Below, in pieces: positions 44,105 through 52,612 of a stretch of DNA of 64,000 nucleotides (position 1 is the first letter of the stretch; each line of letters starts with the position of its first letter). The DNA comes from Solobacterium sp. UBA3691. GTDB lineage: Bacteria > Bacillota_I > Bacilli_A > Erysipelotrichales > Erysipelotrichaceae. The position numbers and the translations under genes were made by a program. Location: positions 1 to 64,000 of the forward strand of contig DFIS01000082.1 of NCBI GenBank assembly GCA_002372175.1, given 5' to 3'. The notes beneath the pieces were generated by a model that was given only the letters and a program-made list of their open reading frames with translations, made no database searches and was not told where the DNA came from.

Positions 44105-44998
44105 ATGAATATCATTGTTTCTCCTGTCTGTGATCCGTATCTGAATGTGGCGGCAGAGAAGTATCTGTTTGATACCTGCACGGAAGATACGCTGTATTTC
44201 TGGGTCAACGATCCCTGTGTCGTGATCGGCAAAAACCAGAATCCCCTGCTCGAGTGTGATCAGGCATATATGCGTGAAGAGGGTATCCTGCTTGTGCGCA
44301 GGTTTACCGGCGGCGGTGCTGTCTATCAGGACCGCGGGAATCTGAATATCTCCCTGATCAGCAGGGATACAGACACCGGGATCTTTGCCGGATATATGCA
44401 GAAAGCGCTGCAGGCATGCGGTATCGATGCAGAGATCTCCGGCAGGAATGATCTGACTGTCGATGGCAGAAAGATCTCCGGAACAGCCTCAATGACCGAA
44501 GACGGCAGGTATCTGCGCCATGGCACACTGCTGCTAGGCACGGATACCGGAAAGATGATGAAGTCTCTGCGTCCTTCCAATCTGAAGATACATTCACACG
44601 GGGTGGACTCGGTGCGCTCAAGAGTCATGAATCTGCAGGAGAAATACCCGGATATCACAGCGGAAAAGATACAGGATGCCATGCGTTCGCTGTTTCCCGG
44701 ATATACGGAACAGGAATACCCGGACAGTATGCCGGAAGTATGGGAACTGTACCGGAAACTGCAGTCGGAGGCATGGCTGCAGCGGGAAACACCGGGGTAT
44801 GATGCCCTGCTGGAATACCGTACGGATCATGCGACATACCGGCTGACGGTACAGGTAAGACAGCAGAAGATCACATCGGTATCGGTATACAGCGACAGTC
44901 TGGAAGAGGAAGATCTGCAGGGATTCTGCAGAAGTCTGCAGGGCAGAATATTTGACCCGGATATGATCCTCGAAGAGCTGAAAAATAACGCGAAATAA
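44105..44998 (+). CDS. lplA: Lipoate-protein ligase A
   Basis: The 297-residue protein has RRFTGGGAVYQDRGNLNIS (lipoate and ATP binding), GRNDLTVDGRKISGTA with the catalytic Lys, and a C-terminal accessory domain of about 90 residues typical of bacterial LplA. It activates free lipoate and attaches it to lipoyl lysines. It starts 2 bases after the stop of the tri-lipoyl dehydrogenase, whose three domains are its obvious substrates. No biosynthetic lipA or lipB was seen, so lipoate salvage is likely. Confidence 0.94.
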   Translation: MNIIVSPVCDPYLNVAAEKYLFDTCTEDTLYFWVNDPCVVIGKNQNPLLECDQAYMREEGILLVRRFTGGGAVYQDRGNLNISLISRDTDTGIFAGYMQKALQACGIDAEISGRNDLTVDGRKISGTASMTEDGRYLRHGTLLLGTDTGKMMKSLRPSNLKIHSHGVDSVRSRVMNLQEKYPDITAEKIQDAMRSLFPGYTEQEYPDSMPEVWELYRKLQSEAWLQRETPGYDALLEYRTDHATYRLTVQVRQQKITSVSVYSDSLEEEDLQGFCRSLQGRIFDPDMILEELKNNAK

Positions 44999-45063
44999 TA
45001 AACAAATTGTATGGTTTGCGTTACAATAATATTAGAGAATCACAGATTCAATAGGAGGATAAT

Positions 45064-45753
45064 ATGGCATTATTTGATTTCTTAAAAGGAAAAAAAGACA
45101 AGGCCGAAGAGAAAGTTGAACAGGCCGCCAAAGAAGTAAAACAGGAAGCAAAAGCTACAGTAACTGCTGCCAAGAAGGAAGTAAAGACATTTGCGACAGC
45201 TGCTAAGACAGAGGCTGAAAAGACTGTTACAGCAGCGAAGACAGAGGCCGGAAAGGCTGCTGAAAAGGCAAGAGCCGAAGCTGCACAGGCTAAAGTCACT
45301 GCGAAGAAGGTTGAAGTTAAGGCTGCCAACGCTGTTGACGAAGTCAAGGCTGAAGCAAAGGCTGCTGCAGAAGCTGCTAAAGAAGCAGTCAAGACAGCTA
45401 CAGCTACTGTTACAAAGCGTGAGACATTCAGAGAACCTGCAAAACCGCTCGAAGCAATCGCTAAGGAAGTTATCCGCGGTGAGTGGGGCAACGGCGAAGA
45501 AAGAAAGCAGAAACTGGAAGCCGCAGGCTTCAAGTATGATGAAGTACAGAAGCTCGTCAATGATGCTCTGGCAGGTAAGGTGAACTTGGATGCGGCTGCT
45601 GCACCTAAGGCTGAACTGAAGCCGATCGAAGAAGTTGCCAAGGAAGTTATCCGCGGTAACTGGGGCAACGGTGAAGAGAGAAAGCAGAAACTGGCTGCTG
45701 CAGGTTATGACTACGCAGCTGTACAGGCTAAAGTAAACGAACTGCTGAAATAA
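45064..45753 (+). CDS. Ala/Lys/Glu-rich helical protein with two CW_7 (Cpl-7) repeats
   Basis: The 229-residue protein opens MALFDFLKGKKDKAEEKVEQ, followed by about 115 residues of Ala/Lys/Glu/Thr-rich helix in heptad-like repeats (KTEAEKTVTAAKTEAGKAAE). Residues about 128-168 and 190-229 are two CW_7 repeats, (I/V)AKEVIRGxWGNGEERKQKL and a following AAGYDYxAVQxKVNELL end, identical in form to the peptidoglycan-binding repeats of Cpl-7 lysozyme. There is no signal peptide or membrane segment. AGGAGG is a perfect ribosome site and codon choice looks like that of a highly expressed gene. A cytoplasmic or leaderless-exported role is unresolved. Confidence 0.85.
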   Translation: MALFDFLKGKKDKAEEKVEQAAKEVKQEAKATVTAAKKEVKTFATAAKTEAEKTVTAAKTEAGKAAEKARAEAAQAKVTAKKVEVKAANAVDEVKAEAKAAAEAAKEAVKTATATVTKRETFREPAKPLEAIAKEVIRGEWGNGEERKQKLEAAGFKYDEVQKLVNDALAGKVNLDAAAAPKAELKPIEEVAKEVIRGNWGNGEERKQKLAAAGYDYAAVQAKVNELLK

Positions 45754-45768
45754 GCTGAAAGAGAGTAA

Positions 45769-45796
45769 AGGTACCTCGGATGAGGTATCTTTTTCT
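45769..45796 (+). terminator. Terminator after the CW_7 protein gene
   Basis: AGGTACCTC at 45769-45777, loop GGAT, GAGGTATCT at 45782-45790 (one G-U pair), then TTTTTC. Confidence 0.8.
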
Positions 45797-45801
45797 ATGT
45801 C

Positions 45802-47193
45802 TCAGTGTGTGTAGCTTACACTCAGTGAAGGCTGATCAATGTAGTTATAGTATGTGTCCTGAGCTAACTGCAGTTTACATTTCAATTCGGTAATACTCTC
45901 GATACCGGAGACATCATTCTCCTTTAGTGATCGGCTCATCAGTTCAAGATTCAGAAGAGCTGCCTTGTGCGGAGGAACTTCCATGGTATAGCATATGAAG
46001 TCAGTCATATAGCCGTTTACGGATACGGATTTGTAGTCAATATTCGCATATGCAGGCTTACCGTTATTATTGATAACCAGGAACAGCGCATGTTTGTCTT
46101 CGGAATACGAGGAGGGATCGTTGGCTAATCCCTTGGAGATAACGGTAAATCCGTTCTGATCATACAGGACATCTCCGTCTGTATTGAATTCCCCGGCATA
46201 GGCAGGGCCAAGCTCAGCCGTCGTGACATTGTCGGTAATCTTGTACTCTTCATCCATCAGGGTAATATCCACGGTGTAGGAACAGTCACTGCCAAGACCG
46301 ATGGCTGACGCATATTCTTCGGATATCATGTTTGACAGATCCAGCATGGTGATCGCTGTTTTGTGCGGTGCGATCGTGTCATTCGTCCAGTTGGATGAAC
46401 AGATCACAACGTTATCTGCAGACACACTGCCATAGCGGACGATCACTGTCTCTTCGGAAGTATTGGTCATCTCCAGCAGGATCACCGTATCCTCGCTGCT
46501 GTTGGAGACGACCGCGGCACTGTCCAGGTGTATACGAGAATTGCTGTAGGCGACATCGGTAAAGATATCGTGTACTTCGGCATTGCCAAGTGCCGCAAAA
46601 CTGCCGTCCTGCAATGATTCAAGATATGTATCAGTATCAGGATCATAGCTGTCATAGGCACTGGTGGGGATAAGCAGGGCACCTGTTCTGGCATAGTCAT
46701 TATGGTCATCATCGGTGATCATGAAGCCGATGCCGATCTCAGCGATCTCGTTGATGCCAAGAGCCTGCAGTTCATTCAGACTGATGGAAATGGTCTTGTT
46801 GGCTTTCATCCCAGCATCTACCGATTCATTGACGTACATTTCCGAAGTCATGTACCGATTGATGGTATTACTGCTGTAGCCGATGGATCCGGAGACGAAG
46901 TTCAGGGCTTTATCCGTGTTGTTTTCAAACTTCAGTTTCAGATCTGCCGAATAGTTGGAGAAGTTCAGTTCGGATGCCGTAATGATGACGGAACCATCAT
47001 CCCACAGTACGGTCTCTTCGATCGTTGTATCTTTTTTAAATACATTCTTCGGGATTTCGGCCGGTTTACTGCTTTCCTGCGGTGCTGGGGTATCGGTTTG
47101 TACATTCTGGCTGCCGGTATTCTGTCCGCCTGCAGATGCGCACCCTGACAGCAGAAGGGAAAGAAGAACGAAATAACATACTTTGTTTTTCAT
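45802..47193 (-). CDS. Lipoprotein of unknown function, 463 residues
   Basis: The start is ATG 47193 with GGAGG 5 bases before it, and the signal peptide ends in lipobox LLLSGC. A Gln/Pro/Ser linker follows, then three beta-rich repeats of about 130 residues, each with ADLKLKFENNT-like or VILLEMTNTSEE-like segments, as in immunoglobulin-like lipoproteins of Clostridia (DUF5105-like in feel). The hydrophobic-free sequence has no catalytic motif. It is convergent with the CW_7 gene. The upstream reading frame (to 47358) is not used, as it lacks a ribosome site and a signal. Confidence 0.8.
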   Translation of the reverse strand: MKNKVCYFVLLSLLLSGCASAGGQNTGSQNVQTDTPAPQESSKPAEIPKNVFKKDTTIEETVLWDDGSVIITASELNFSNYSADLKLKFENNTDKALNFVSGSIGYSSNTINRYMTSEMYVNESVDAGMKANKTISISLNELQALGINEIAEIGIGFMITDDDHNDYARTGALLIPTSAYDSYDPDTDTYLESLQDGSFAALGNAEVHDIFTDVAYSNSRIHLDSAAVVSNSSEDTVILLEMTNTSEETVIVRYGSVSADNVVICSSNWTNDTIAPHKTAITMLDLSNMISEEYASAIGLGSDCSYTVDITLMDEEYKITDNVTTAELGPAYAGEFNTDGDVLYDQNGFTVISKGLANDPSSYSEDKHALFLVINNNGKPAYANIDYKSVSVNGYMTDFICYTMEVPPHKAALLNLELMSRSLKENDVSGIESITELKCKLQLAQDTYYNYIDQPSLSVSYTH

Positions 47194-47241
47194 AATGCCT
47201 CCGTGATATCGATCAGTAATGATCTCTTCCTTGTACAAACA

Positions 47242-47270
47242 GTACGACCGTTCCCTTGGGGAACAGTCAA
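47242..47270 (-). promoter_or_regulatory. Candidate promoter with palindrome for the lipoprotein gene
   Basis: On the minus strand, TTGACT (47270-47265) is 17 bases from TCGTAC (47247-47242). The spacer is a perfect inverted repeat, GTTCCC-TTG-GGGAAC at 47250-47264, that could be an operator. The -10 is poor. Confidence 0.35.
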
Positions 47271-47278
47271 TCCGTATA

Positions 47279-47326
47279 TAAAAAAAGCAGTCCCTGAGGA
47301 CTGTAAAGAAAAGGAGCTTTCGCTCC
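47279..47326 (-). terminator. Two tandem terminator hairpins of trxA
   Basis: Reading the minus strand, GGAGC-GAAA-GCTCC (47326-47313) is followed by TTTTCTTT, then CAGTCC-TCAG-GGACTG (47303-47288) is followed by a run of seven T (47286-47280). Confidence 0.8.
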
Positions 47327-47332
47327 ATATTC

Positions 47333-47641
47333 TTATGCTTTCTGTAACATTGCCTCAAGGCCTGCTTCAGGCTGGTAGCCTACAGTGCCCTGGGCAGCTT
47401 CACCGTTCTTGAAGACGATCAGTGTCGGAATGGACATAACACCATAACGCTCTGCGAGATCCGGTGTTTCATCAATGTTGACCTTGATGAATGTTGTTTC
47501 GGGGTGTTTGACAGCGAGTCCTTCAACGATCGGCGCAAGCATCTTGCAGGGACCGCACCAGTCTGCGTAGAAGTCTACGAAGACCTTTTCGTTTTCCTTG
47601 ATGACTGTATCGAATTCTTCTGTACTTGTAATAATTCTCAT
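47333..47641 (-). CDS. trxA: Thioredoxin
   Basis: This 102-residue thioredoxin has the active site WCGPC (C29, C32), VDFYADWCGPCKMLAP, the cis-Pro region MSIPTLIVF and GYQPEAGLEAM. It reduces disulfides of peroxidases and other enzymes. It is third in the trxB-hxlR-trxA operon; AGGAGG lies upstream of the ATG. Confidence 0.96.
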   Translation of the reverse strand: MRIITSTEEFDTVIKENEKVFVDFYADWCGPCKMLAPIVEGLAVKHPETTFIKVNIDETPDLAERYGVMSIPTLIVFKNGEAAQGTVGYQPEAGLEAMLQKA

Positions 47642-47665
47642 TTTCTTATCCTCCTGTTGGTATAG

Positions 47666-48016
47666 TTATGCATTTTCATCTTTAGGGCAGTTGAAGTTTC
47701 CTTCTACCCATTCGGCAATGCCGGCCAGCACAGGGATTGCTGATTCTCCGCGTTCGGTGAGACGGTAATCTACACGGGGAGGCTGCTCATTGTAGGAGTG
47801 GCGCTCGATGATACCGTATCCGATCAGTTCCTTAAGCGTTGAATTCAGTACTGTGTCTGTGATGTTGATCAGTTCGCGTTTGAGCTCATTGAATCTGAGT
47901 GGCTGTTTTTCGTTGAGAACACTGATAATACGTGTTTTCCACTTACCGCCGAATACTTCCATGCCGTATTCAAGCGGGCTGCGAATATCTTTTTCCATCT
48001 TAGGCTGGTATGCCAT
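47666..48016 (-). CDS. HxlR-family transcriptional regulator
   Basis: The 116-residue winged-helix protein has GGKWKTRIISVLNEK and LKELIGYGIIERHSYNEQPPRVDYRLTERGE, both family signatures (the latter split: helix 4 and the wing). HxlR proteins such as YodB and HypR sense electrophiles or oxidants through an N-terminal Cys; here the only Cys is near the C-terminus (NFNCPKDENA). It lies between trxB and trxA, which suggests control of thiol metabolism. ATG 48016 is chosen with GAGGTGA upstream; a GTG at 48025 is an alternative. Confidence 0.9.
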   Translation of the reverse strand: MAYQPKMEKDIRSPLEYGMEVFGGKWKTRIISVLNEKQPLRFNELKRELINITDTVLNSTLKELIGYGIIERHSYNEQPPRVDYRLTERGESAIPVLAGIAEWVEGNFNCPKDENA

Positions 48017-48049
48017 CAAAATCACCTCGCTTACTACTTTACATATGGG

Positions 48050-48916
48050 TTATTTTGGTAGTTTGGCGAGATAATTAACGGCTGACAATGCCGCGATATT
48101 TCCCTGCCCGGCAGATTTGATGTACTGGTATGGTTGACCGGCGATATCTCCTGCAACGAAGAGACCTGGTAGGTTGGTGGTCATTTGGAGATCTGTCTTC
48201 ACAGCGTTTCCTTCGGTTTCCAGTCCCGGTACCAGCTGTCCGGGGAACTGTGCATCCCTGAGAACGAAGACACAGTCGACAGAATATTCATTCTGATCGG
48301 TCTTCAGCGTCCTGACTTTCATGTCACCGATGATCTCTGCCGGTTTTTCCCGGTGTACTTCGATATTTTCGGCTTTGAATGCGGGTTCGTCTTTGTAGAG
48401 AGGGAAGTAGTATACCTTGGCGCATACTTCACTGAGGAATTCCGCTTCAGCTTCTTCGTGACTGCTGCCGCCGATGACAGCTACGGTCTTGCCTTTGTAC
48501 AGCGGTGCATCACAGGTTGCGCAGTAGCTTACGCCCCGGCCGAGGAAGGTATCTTCTCCCGGGTAGGGCTTGCCGGCAACGACACCGGTTGCCAGGATCA
48601 CCGTGGTTGCTTCAACCATCTCACCGTTGTTTCTCTGCAGAACGAAGAAGTCTCCGTAGGCATATACAGCAGTGATCTTGTCTTCTGTTACCTCAATGCC
48701 CATCTCTTCAATATGTTTCCGGAATGCCTTGACCATGTCAGCTCCGGAAATGAACGGCAGTCCGAGATAATTCTGGATCTCGTGAGCCACGAGCATTTTG
48801 CTGCTCAGGTCCTTACTGCCGAACAGGATGATATCCTTGTTTCGGATCTTGGCAGTGATCGCCGCTTCGAGACCTGCGGGACCGCTGCCGATGATCGCAA
48901 TATCATATCTGCTCAT
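48050..48916 (-). CDS. trxB: Thioredoxin reductase-like FAD/NAD(P) oxidoreductase
   Basis: The 288-residue protein has GSGPAGLEAAI (FAD), CATCDAPLYKGK with redox Cys 132 and 135, VAVIGGSSHEEAEAEF (NADPH) and GLFVAGDIAG. The length and CATC site match low-molecular-weight thioredoxin reductases, although short at about 288 residues versus the usual 305-320. The gene is first in the operon with hxlR and trxA, and it is served by an extended -10 promoter. Confidence 0.92.
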   Translation of the reverse strand: MSRYDIAIIGSGPAGLEAAITAKIRNKDIILFGSKDLSSKMLVAHEIQNYLGLPFISGADMVKAFRKHIEEMGIEVTEDKITAVYAYGDFFVLQRNNGEMVEATTVILATGVVAGKPYPGEDTFLGRGVSYCATCDAPLYKGKTVAVIGGSSHEEAEAEFLSEVCAKVYYFPLYKDEPAFKAENIEVHREKPAEIIGDMKVRTLKTDQNEYSVDCVFVLRDAQFPGQLVPGLETEGNAVKTDLQMTTNLPGLFVAGDIAGQPYQYIKSAGQGNIAALSAVNYLAKLPK

Positions 48917-48944
48917 AGTTCACCTCTTTCTGTCTTTCAATTTC

Positions 48945-48953
48945 CATTATACC
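48945..48953 (-). promoter_or_regulatory. Extended -10 promoter of the trxB operon
   Basis: On the minus strand TG-G-TATAAT (48953-48945) is a consensus extended -10, about 28 bases before the trxB start; a GAGGTGA ribosome site follows. Confidence 0.6.
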
Positions 48954-49049
48954 ATGATAAGAATCACCGAACTATATTTGACAAAACTTTTTAATACCTA
49001 AGCATCATTTTTATACTGAGTTCATGGTTTTGTTTGCTGATAAAATTTG

Positions 49050-49056
49050 TATAATG
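49050..49056 (+). promoter_or_regulatory. -10 element of the fructokinase gene
   Basis: TG directly followed by TATAAT, about 30 bases before the ATG at 49085. Confidence 0.5.
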
Positions 49057-49084
49057 GTGATGTAGAGGACATGGAGACATGGAT

Positions 49085-50041
49085 ATGAAAAAGTATGATG
49101 TAATTGCTTTAGGCGAGCTTCTGATCGATTTTGTACAGAATGGTTATGATAACGGCAATCCTGTTTTTTCGGCGAATCCGGGCGGTGCACCCTGCAATGT
49201 GCTGGCCATGCTGAACAAGCTGGGATACAGGACAGCATTTATCGGTAAGGTTGGTGAAGACATCTTCGGCAGACAGCTGCGCGGTGTTCTGAACAGTATC
49301 GGTATCGATACAGCAGGTCTTGCGGTCGATCCCAAGATCCATACGACACTGGCATTTGTGGAGAAGAAACCGGACGGAGACAGAGACTTCTCATTCTACC
49401 GTGAACCCGGTGCGGATATGATGCTCAGGGAAGATGAAGTCAGTGAAGAACTGATCAAGGAGACCAGGATCTTCCACTTCGGCACCCTGTCACTGACACA
49501 CGAAGAGAACAGTAAGGCAACCAGGAAGGCTGTCAGAACAGCCACAGAGTACGGGGTAACGATCAGTTTTGACCCGAATCTCAGAGAGCCTCTGTGGAAC
49601 TCTCTGCAGGATGCCTGGAAGGCATTTGACTACGGTCTCAGACACTGTGATATCCTGAAGATCTCCGATAATGAGATCCTCTGGTTTACAGGTAAGGAAA
49701 ACTATGATGAAGCTCTGGCATACCTCAGAGATCACTATGGTATCAAGCTGATCCTGCTTACACTGGGTAAAGAGGGAAGCCGTGCCGTATGCGGTAATTA
49801 TGATGTAACGGTACCCGGTTTTGTACAGGCAAATACCGTAGATACAACAGGTGCAGGAGATACCTTCATGGGCAGTTCCCTGAGCTATCTGCTTGAACAT
49901 GATCTGGATACTCTGACAGAAAAAGAGCTGAAGGAGATGCTTACGTTTGCGAATGCGGCTGCTTCGATCGTCACAACGAGAAAAGGTGCTCTGCTGTCCA
50001 TGCCGGAAAGAGCCGAAGTTGAAGCACTGATCAAAGGCTGA
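49085..50041 (+). CDS. Fructokinase-type PfkB sugar kinase
   Basis: The 318-residue protein has GELLIDFVQNG, NPGGAPCNVLAML (PfkB signature 1), FIGKVGEDIFG and DTTGAGDTFMGS with the catalytic Asp. This arrangement matches ScrK/FrkB-type fructokinases, making fructose 6-phosphate from fructose. ATG 49085 is preferred because GGAG lies 8 bases upstream; ATG 49079 is too close. It is divergent from the trxB operon. Confidence 0.92.
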   Translation: MKKYDVIALGELLIDFVQNGYDNGNPVFSANPGGAPCNVLAMLNKLGYRTAFIGKVGEDIFGRQLRGVLNSIGIDTAGLAVDPKIHTTLAFVEKKPDGDRDFSFYREPGADMMLREDEVSEELIKETRIFHFGTLSLTHEENSKATRKAVRTATEYGVTISFDPNLREPLWNSLQDAWKAFDYGLRHCDILKISDNEILWFTGKENYDEALAYLRDHYGIKLILLTLGKEGSRAVCGNYDVTVPGFVQANTVDTTGAGDTFMGSSLSYLLEHDLDTLTEKELKEMLTFANAAASIVTTRKGALLSMPERAEVEALIKG

Positions 50042-50064
50042 CATATCATACACAGAAGAAGATG

Positions 50065-50086
50065 AGCCCGGTATATGCCGGGCTTT
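50065..50086 (+). terminator. Terminator of the fructokinase gene
   Basis: AGCCCGG at 50065-50071, loop TATATG, CCGGGCT at 50078-50084, then a short T run. Confidence 0.7.
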
Positions 50087-50090
50087 GTCG

Positions 50091-50108
50091 TGTTAGAATG
50101 GACATATG
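50091..50108 (+). promoter_or_regulatory. Extended -10 promoter giving a leaderless mRNA (Nudix gene)
   Basis: TG-T-TAGAAT (50091-50099), six bases, then the ATG at 50106. The start has no ribosome site. Confidence 0.5.
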
Positions 50109-50648
50109 AGTAAACTTGAAGAAAAACAGATAAGCAGTGAATACGTATACTGCGGAAAAGTCATCAAAGTAAGAGTAGATCAGGCCCGTATACCTAACGG
50201 GAATGTGACTCTGCGGGAAGTGGTGGAACATCCCGGCGGTGTAGCGATTGCCCTGGAGGATGAGGAGGGAAAGTTCTTTCTGGTCACACAGTGGAGGTAT
50301 GCACAGGAGAAGGAAGTACTGGAGTTTCCTGCCGGCAAGCGTGAACCCGGGGAGGATCCTCTGACAACAGCGAAACGGGAGATCGCCGAAGAGACCGGGT
50401 ATACCGCAAAGGACTTTGTAAATCTCGGAGAGATGATCCCTACCGGGGCATACGATTCGGAAGTGATCCACATGTATTACGCAAAGACAGACAGCTATGT
50501 CGGTGAACATTTCGATGATGATGAGAATCTGGTGCCGGAGCGGATGACACTGGCAGAAATCGTAAAGAAGATCATGGACAGAGAGATCACTGACGGCAAG
50601 ACAATGGTCATGGCATTAAAGATACAGGAGATGAAGAGAAATGGCTGA
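50106..50648 (+). CDS. ADP-ribose pyrophosphatase-like Nudix hydrolase
   Basis: The 180-residue protein has the Nudix box from Gly78 region GKREPGEDPLTTAKREIAEE followed by TGY, which fits Gx5Ex7REUxEExGU. The N-terminal YCGKVIKVRVDQ and the Leu/Pro-rich ETGY-to-NLGEMIPT stretch match ADP-ribose pyrophosphatases of the NudF type. It hydrolyses ADP-ribose or related nucleoside diphosphates. Its end overlaps the S9 peptidase gene by 8 bases. Confidence 0.92.
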   Translation: MSKLEEKQISSEYVYCGKVIKVRVDQARIPNGNVTLREVVEHPGGVAIALEDEEGKFFLVTQWRYAQEKEVLEFPAGKREPGEDPLTTAKREIAEETGYTAKDFVNLGEMIPTGAYDSEVIHMYYAKTDSYVGEHFDDDENLVPERMTLAEIVKKIMDREITDGKTMVMALKIQEMKRNG

Positions 50649-52602
50649 GAAGATCACGATCCGGGATCTGCTGAAATACAGATTCCCCGGGAATTTACAG
50701 TACAGTCCTGACGGCAAGACACTGGCTTTTCAGGTATCCCGCAGTGATGAGAAGGAGAATACATACAGGACGGATGTATGGCTGATCCGTAACGGCAGAC
50801 CCGCACAGCTGACAAGTACAGCAGATGCGTCGATCGTCCTCTGGCAGGATGATACACATCTGATCCTGTCAAGACGCACAAAGGATACGGTACCGGGGAC
50901 GACGGAGCTGTACCGGATGGATATCAACGGCGGTGAGGCACTGCCTTTCTGTGTACTGCCGTTTGGCATGAGCAGTCTGAAGGAGACAGAACCCGGTGTG
51001 TATATCGCATCCGGCATGATCGATGCCGAAGATCCCGATGCATACCTGGACAGCGAAGAGACCAGAAAGAAGAAACTGGAAGCGAAGAAGAGCGAACAGG
51101 ATTATACGGTCGTGGATGAGATCCCGTACTGGTTTAACGGCAGAGGCTTTATCAACAAGCAGAGATCGGCACTGTTCGAAGTACGTTTTGAACCGGAACT
51201 GTCGGTAAAGCGGATCACCCCCGCAAAGCGCAATGCCGGAAGCTGGAAGTATTATCACGGTAAGATCTACTACACAGGGACAACGCCGCAGAGACACCGG
51301 CTGATGACAGACAAGCTGTATGCTTATGATCCCGCAACCGGAAAGACAGAGACCGTATACGGAAAGAATAACCTGAGCATGGGCAGTCTCGTACTGATCA
51401 GGGATACGCTGTATGTACAGGCCTCTGACGGCAAGACATACGGTGTCAACGAGACCAATGCCTTCATGCGTGTGGATGAGGATGGTCTCACCTATGTGAT
51501 GAAGCCGGAATACGGTCTGCACAACAGTGTCGGCGGGGATATCCTGGGCAGTTCCCAGCAGTCCTGGGAGACCGGTGATGCCTGGTATACACTGGCTACG
51601 GAAGAAGATCATACTGTTGTCTACAGATTTGATGAGAAGCTGAATCTGAAGAAGATCTTTGATATGCCCGGTGCTGTCAGCGGTCTATCCGTCGGGAAGA
51701 AGATCGCTCTTCTGCGGGAGGACGCTGTACATGGTCCGGAGATCTGGGAGATCGATAAAAACGGCAAGAACCTGACAAAGCTGACAACGCTGAACGATGA
51801 AGCTCTGGCCGGTAAGTATATTGCCGAGCCTGTGCGCATAGATTACGCGTCGGAAGGGGAACAGCTCCATGGCTGGGTATTACTGCCGGAAGACTTTGAT
51901 ACAGAGAAACAGTATCCGGCTGTGCTGGATATCCACGGCGGTCCCCGTACCGTCTATGGCGAGGTATTCTTCCACGAGATGCAGGTATGGGCTGCCAGGG
52001 GCTATGTTGTCTTCTTTACCAATATCCGCGGCAGTGACGGCAGGGGAGATGCCTTTGCGGATATCCGTGATCAGTACGGAGAAGTGGATTTCCGCAACCT
52101 GATGGACTTTACCGATGCGGTGCTGCAGGCATACCCGAATATCGATCCGAAGAGAGTATGCGAGACAGGCGGCAGCTACGGCGGTTTCATGACCAACTGG
52201 ATCATCGGGCATACCGACAGATTCTGCTGTGCCGCAAGCCAGCGCTCGATCGCCAACTGGATCAGTTTCTCCTGGATCAGTGATATCGGTCCCTACTTCG
52301 GTCCTGACCAGTGCGGGGCAAAGGATATCTACAGGGATACCGAATATCTGTGGAATCATTCACCCCTGAAGTATGCCGATCAGGTAAAGACACCGACACT
52401 GTTTATCCACAGTGATGAGGACTACAGGTGTCCGCTTCCCGAGGGAATGCAGATGATGCAGGCACTGGCCCAGAGAAATGTAGAGACCAGGCTGGTCATC
52501 TTCCACGGTGAGAATCATGAGCTCTCCCGCAGCGGCAAGCCTCTGCACAGGATCCGCAGACTGCAGGAGATCACCGACTGGTTCGACAAGCATACAAAGT
52601 GA
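50641..52602 (+). CDS. S9 family prolyl oligopeptidase/acylaminoacyl peptidase
   Basis: The 653-residue protein has an N-terminal seven-bladed beta-propeller (about residues 10-370, beginning FPGNLQYSPDGKTLAFQVS) and a C-terminal alpha/beta hydrolase domain. The catalytic set is Ser512 in GGSYGGFM, Asp in SDEDYRCP and His in HGENHELS. It removes N-acylated residues or cleaves short peptides in the cytoplasm; no signal peptide is present. The start lies within the end of the Nudix gene, so the two are co-translated. Confidence 0.93.
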   Translation: MAEKITIRDLLKYRFPGNLQYSPDGKTLAFQVSRSDEKENTYRTDVWLIRNGRPAQLTSTADASIVLWQDDTHLILSRRTKDTVPGTTELYRMDINGGEALPFCVLPFGMSSLKETEPGVYIASGMIDAEDPDAYLDSEETRKKKLEAKKSEQDYTVVDEIPYWFNGRGFINKQRSALFEVRFEPELSVKRITPAKRNAGSWKYYHGKIYYTGTTPQRHRLMTDKLYAYDPATGKTETVYGKNNLSMGSLVLIRDTLYVQASDGKTYGVNETNAFMRVDEDGLTYVMKPEYGLHNSVGGDILGSSQQSWETGDAWYTLATEEDHTVVYRFDEKLNLKKIFDMPGAVSGLSVGKKIALLREDAVHGPEIWEIDKNGKNLTKLTTLNDEALAGKYIAEPVRIDYASEGEQLHGWVLLPEDFDTEKQYPAVLDIHGGPRTVYGEVFFHEMQVWAARGYVVFFTNIRGSDGRGDAFADIRDQYGEVDFRNLMDFTDAVLQAYPNIDPKRVCETGGSYGGFMTNWIIGHTDRFCCAASQRSIANWISFSWISDIGPYFGPDQCGAKDIYRDTEYLWNHSPLKYADQVKTPTLFIHSDEDYRCPLPEGMQMMQALAQRNVETRLVIFHGENHELSRSGKPLHRIRRLQEITDWFDKHTK

Positions 52603-52612
52603 GGATAAACGA

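Noticed and set aside
52508..52612. Upstream extension of the DsbA family protein
   Set aside because: It overlaps the S9 peptidase gene in another frame; the ribosome site and CPYC position fit ATG 52613.
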